Below, one piece after another: positions 62,637-64,000 of a stretch of DNA of 64,000 bases. The translations under genes and the position numbers were made by a program. The notes under the pieces are model-generated. The model did not search any database and was not told the origin of the DNA. It was given only the letters and a program-made list of their open reading frames with translations. This DNA is from Brevundimonas subvibrioides ATCC 15264 (GTDB lineage: Bacteria > Pseudomonadota > Alphaproteobacteria > Caulobacterales > Caulobacteraceae), in NCBI RefSeq assembly GCF_000144605.1, contig NC_014375.1, forward strand, positions 744,001 to 808,000, written 5' to 3'. Within the stretch, counting starts at the first letter, position 1. The number at the start of each line of letters is the position of its first letter.

Positions 62637-64000
62637 GTGACCGCCTTGAACGCGCGATCCAGAACCCTGACCTGGGACGCGACGACGGCGATCGAGGCGC
62701 TGGCCGCCGCCGACTCCGCCCTGTGGATCTGGACACCGGCCGAGGACTCCATCCGCTTTACCGGGGCGACCCGATCCCTGGGCCTGGGCCCGCTGGCCCC
62801 CGAGTGTTCGGGTGCCGCCTTCATCGCCCTGTCCCTGCCCCAGGACCGGTCGCTGGCCGAGCGCATCCTGAAGCCGGCCGAGGAAGGCACCGAGATCGCC
62901 GTGCGCCTGCGCATGCGCGGGTCCGAGACCTGCCTGTGGCGCGGGGTGTGGCTGGAAGACGGCCTGCGGGCCGCCGGCATGGTGGCCGTGGAGGCCAAGA
63001 TCTCCGGCTCGGACAAGGACGCCCTGACCGGCCTGCTGGACCGCCGGACCTTCCTGACCCGCGCGGCGGAGACCCTGACGGCCCCCGGGGAATACGACAT
63101 GGTCGTCGCCGACATCGACCGGCTGCGTCGTCTGAACGAGGCCCTGGGCCACGAACGGACGGACATGGTGATCTCGGCCCTGGGGTCGCGGATGTCCGCT
63201 GCCTTTTCGAACGAGGCCTCGCCCGCCCGCATCGGGGAGGATGAGTTCGCCGCGATCCTGCCGCGCGGGATCGGCAATGCCGCCGACCGCCTGCGCGAGG
63301 CGCTGGAGCAGCCCCTGCGGGTCGCGGGATTCGACATCTATCCGACCGTCTCGATCGGTTCGGTCACCTGCGAAGGCGGCCCGGATGCGCCGGATGCCGC
63401 CGAGCTGCTGCGTCGGGTCGAGCTGGCCGTGGGGTCGGCCAAGAAGGTCGGACGCGGCGGGGTCGCCGTCTATGGCCGGGCGCTGGAAAGCGACAGCCTG
63501 TCCCGGCTGGCGCTGGAAGCCGACCTGAGGAACGCCTTCGTGCGCGGCGAGATCGAGCCCTTCTTCCAGCCGATCGTGAACCTGAACACCGGCGCGGTGG
63601 CCGGGTTCGAGGCCCTGGCCCGCTGGCGTCACCCCAAACGCGGCCTGGTGCCGCCGGATGAGTTCCTGGGCCTGACCGACGAGATGGGCCTGATGAACGA
63701 TCTGGGTCTGATGATGATGACCCAGTCGGCACGGCAGCTGGCCGACTGGCTGCAGCGCCACCCCATGGCCGGAAAGCTGTTCTGCAGCGTCAATCTGTCG
63801 GTCGGCGAGATCGAGCGGCCGAACCTGGTCGAGGACGTCGCCCGGGTCATCAAAGAGACCGGCCTGCCGCGCGGCGCGCTGAAGCTGGAGGTCACCGAAG
63901 GCGACATCATGCGCGACACGGCGACGGCGGCCGTGATCCTGCAGAAGCTGAAGGACGTCGGGGCCTCGCTGGCGCTGGACGACTTCGGCACCGGGTTCTC
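62637..64000 (+). CDS. pdeA: cyclic di-GMP phosphodiesterase PdeA, 3' end outside window
   Basis: The first 454 codons of a PAS-GGDEF-EAL protein that hydrolyses c-di-GMP. A PAS-like domain (1-120: ADSALWIWTPAEDSIRFTG) is followed by a degenerate GGDEF domain with GEDEF at residues 200-204 and an EAL domain from about 290 with FEALARWRHP (E325) and DDFGTGFS at the window end. GEDEF and this domain order match Caulobacter PdeA, in which the GGDEF part binds GTP and activates the EAL part, and which CpdR and ClpXP degrade. The GTG at 62637 follows AAGGAA. Confidence 0.88.
   Translation, partial: MTALNARSRTLTWDATTAIEALAAADSALWIWTPAEDSIRFTGATRSLGLGPLAPECSGAAFIALSLPQDRSLAERILKPAEEGTEIAVRLRMRGSETCLWRGVWLEDGLRAAGMVAVEAKISGSDKDALTGLLDRRTFLTRAAETLTAPGEYDMVVADIDRLRRLNEALGHERTDMVISALGSRMSAAFSNEASPARIGEDEFAAILPRGIGNAADRLREALEQPLRVAGFDIYPTVSIGSVTCEGGPDAPDAAELLRRVELAVGSAKKVGRGGVAVYGRALESDSLSRLALEADLRNAFVRGEIEPFFQPIVNLNTGAVAGFEALARWRHPKRGLVPPDEFLGLTDEMGLMNDLGLMMMTQSARQLADWLQRHPMAGKLFCSVNLSVGEIERPNLVEDVARVIKETGLPRGALKLEVTEGDIMRDTATAAVILQKLKDVGASLALDDFGTGF

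Overview
The window is a GC-rich, gene-dense piece of an alphaproteobacterial chromosome, most likely from the Caulobacterales and probably Brevundimonas. This rests on a CpdR-type receiver protein next to an N-formylglutamate amidohydrolase, a PdeA-like phosphodiesterase with a GEDEF signature close to a cox cluster, a poly-proline OmpA protein, several TonB-dependent receptors, and the alphaproteobacterial lptC-lptA-lptB, rpoN-hpf-ptsN and DUF1150-hsp20 groups. I see no prophage, insertion sequence, CRISPR array or plasmid gene. It reads as ordinary chromosome with small accessory inserts.

Layout. 1-5.9 kb: end of a TonB-dependent receptor, kynA, tRNA-Val, cpdR with N-formylglutamate amidohydrolase, a candidate small RNA, a DUF599 membrane protein, ppa, and a luciferase-like oxidoreductase carrying a frameshift. 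5.9-13.9 kb: a glycosyltransferase, kdsD, the trehalose operon otsB / GH15 hydrolase / otsA, and a divergent GST / WYL-regulator pair. 13.8-24.2 kb: an 89-bp tandem repeat copying the end of a thiolase gene, the thiolase, an SDR dehydrogenase, a poly-proline OmpA porin, a capsule-type gene interrupted by in-frame repeats, a DegT aminotransferase, an OmpA lipoprotein, a 2OG-Fe(II) oxygenase, an NDUFA9-like protein and tRNA-Leu.

24.2-33.6 kb: RNase D and lptC-lptA-lptB, then five unrelated genes (mntP, PRISE-type reductase, EF-hand protein, signal peptidase I, DUF805), then rpoN-hpf-ptsN. 33.6-40.2 kb: DUF1150 and hsp20 with a heat-shock promoter, tRNA-Ala, a FYDLN_acid protein, aroA-cmk-rpsA, ihfB and mscL. 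40.2-50.5 kb: poorly characterised secreted and GNAT-like proteins, a POT peptide transporter, two tandem TonB receptors, and a TraB/GumN protein. 50.5-64 kb: tldD, a padR / DUF1700 / DUF2807 cassette next to a 144-bp palindromic element, the cytochrome c oxidase cluster (coxB-ctaD-ctaB-small protein-ctaG-coxC-DUF983-surf1), an M16 peptidase, a RimJ-like acetyltransferase, and pdeA cut off by the window end.

How the genes work together. The cox block encodes the subunits, the heme O synthase and the copper and SURF1 assembly factors of an aa3-type oxidase. LptA, LptB and LptC with KdsD serve lipopolysaccharide export and Kdo synthesis. OtsB and OtsA make trehalose and the GH15 enzyme may degrade it. 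In Caulobacter, CpdR delivers PdeA to ClpXP, and homologues of both lie in this window. The least explained signals are the candidate small RNA at about 3222-3302, the in-frame repeats in the capsule-type gene and the 89-bp repeat at the thiolase end.
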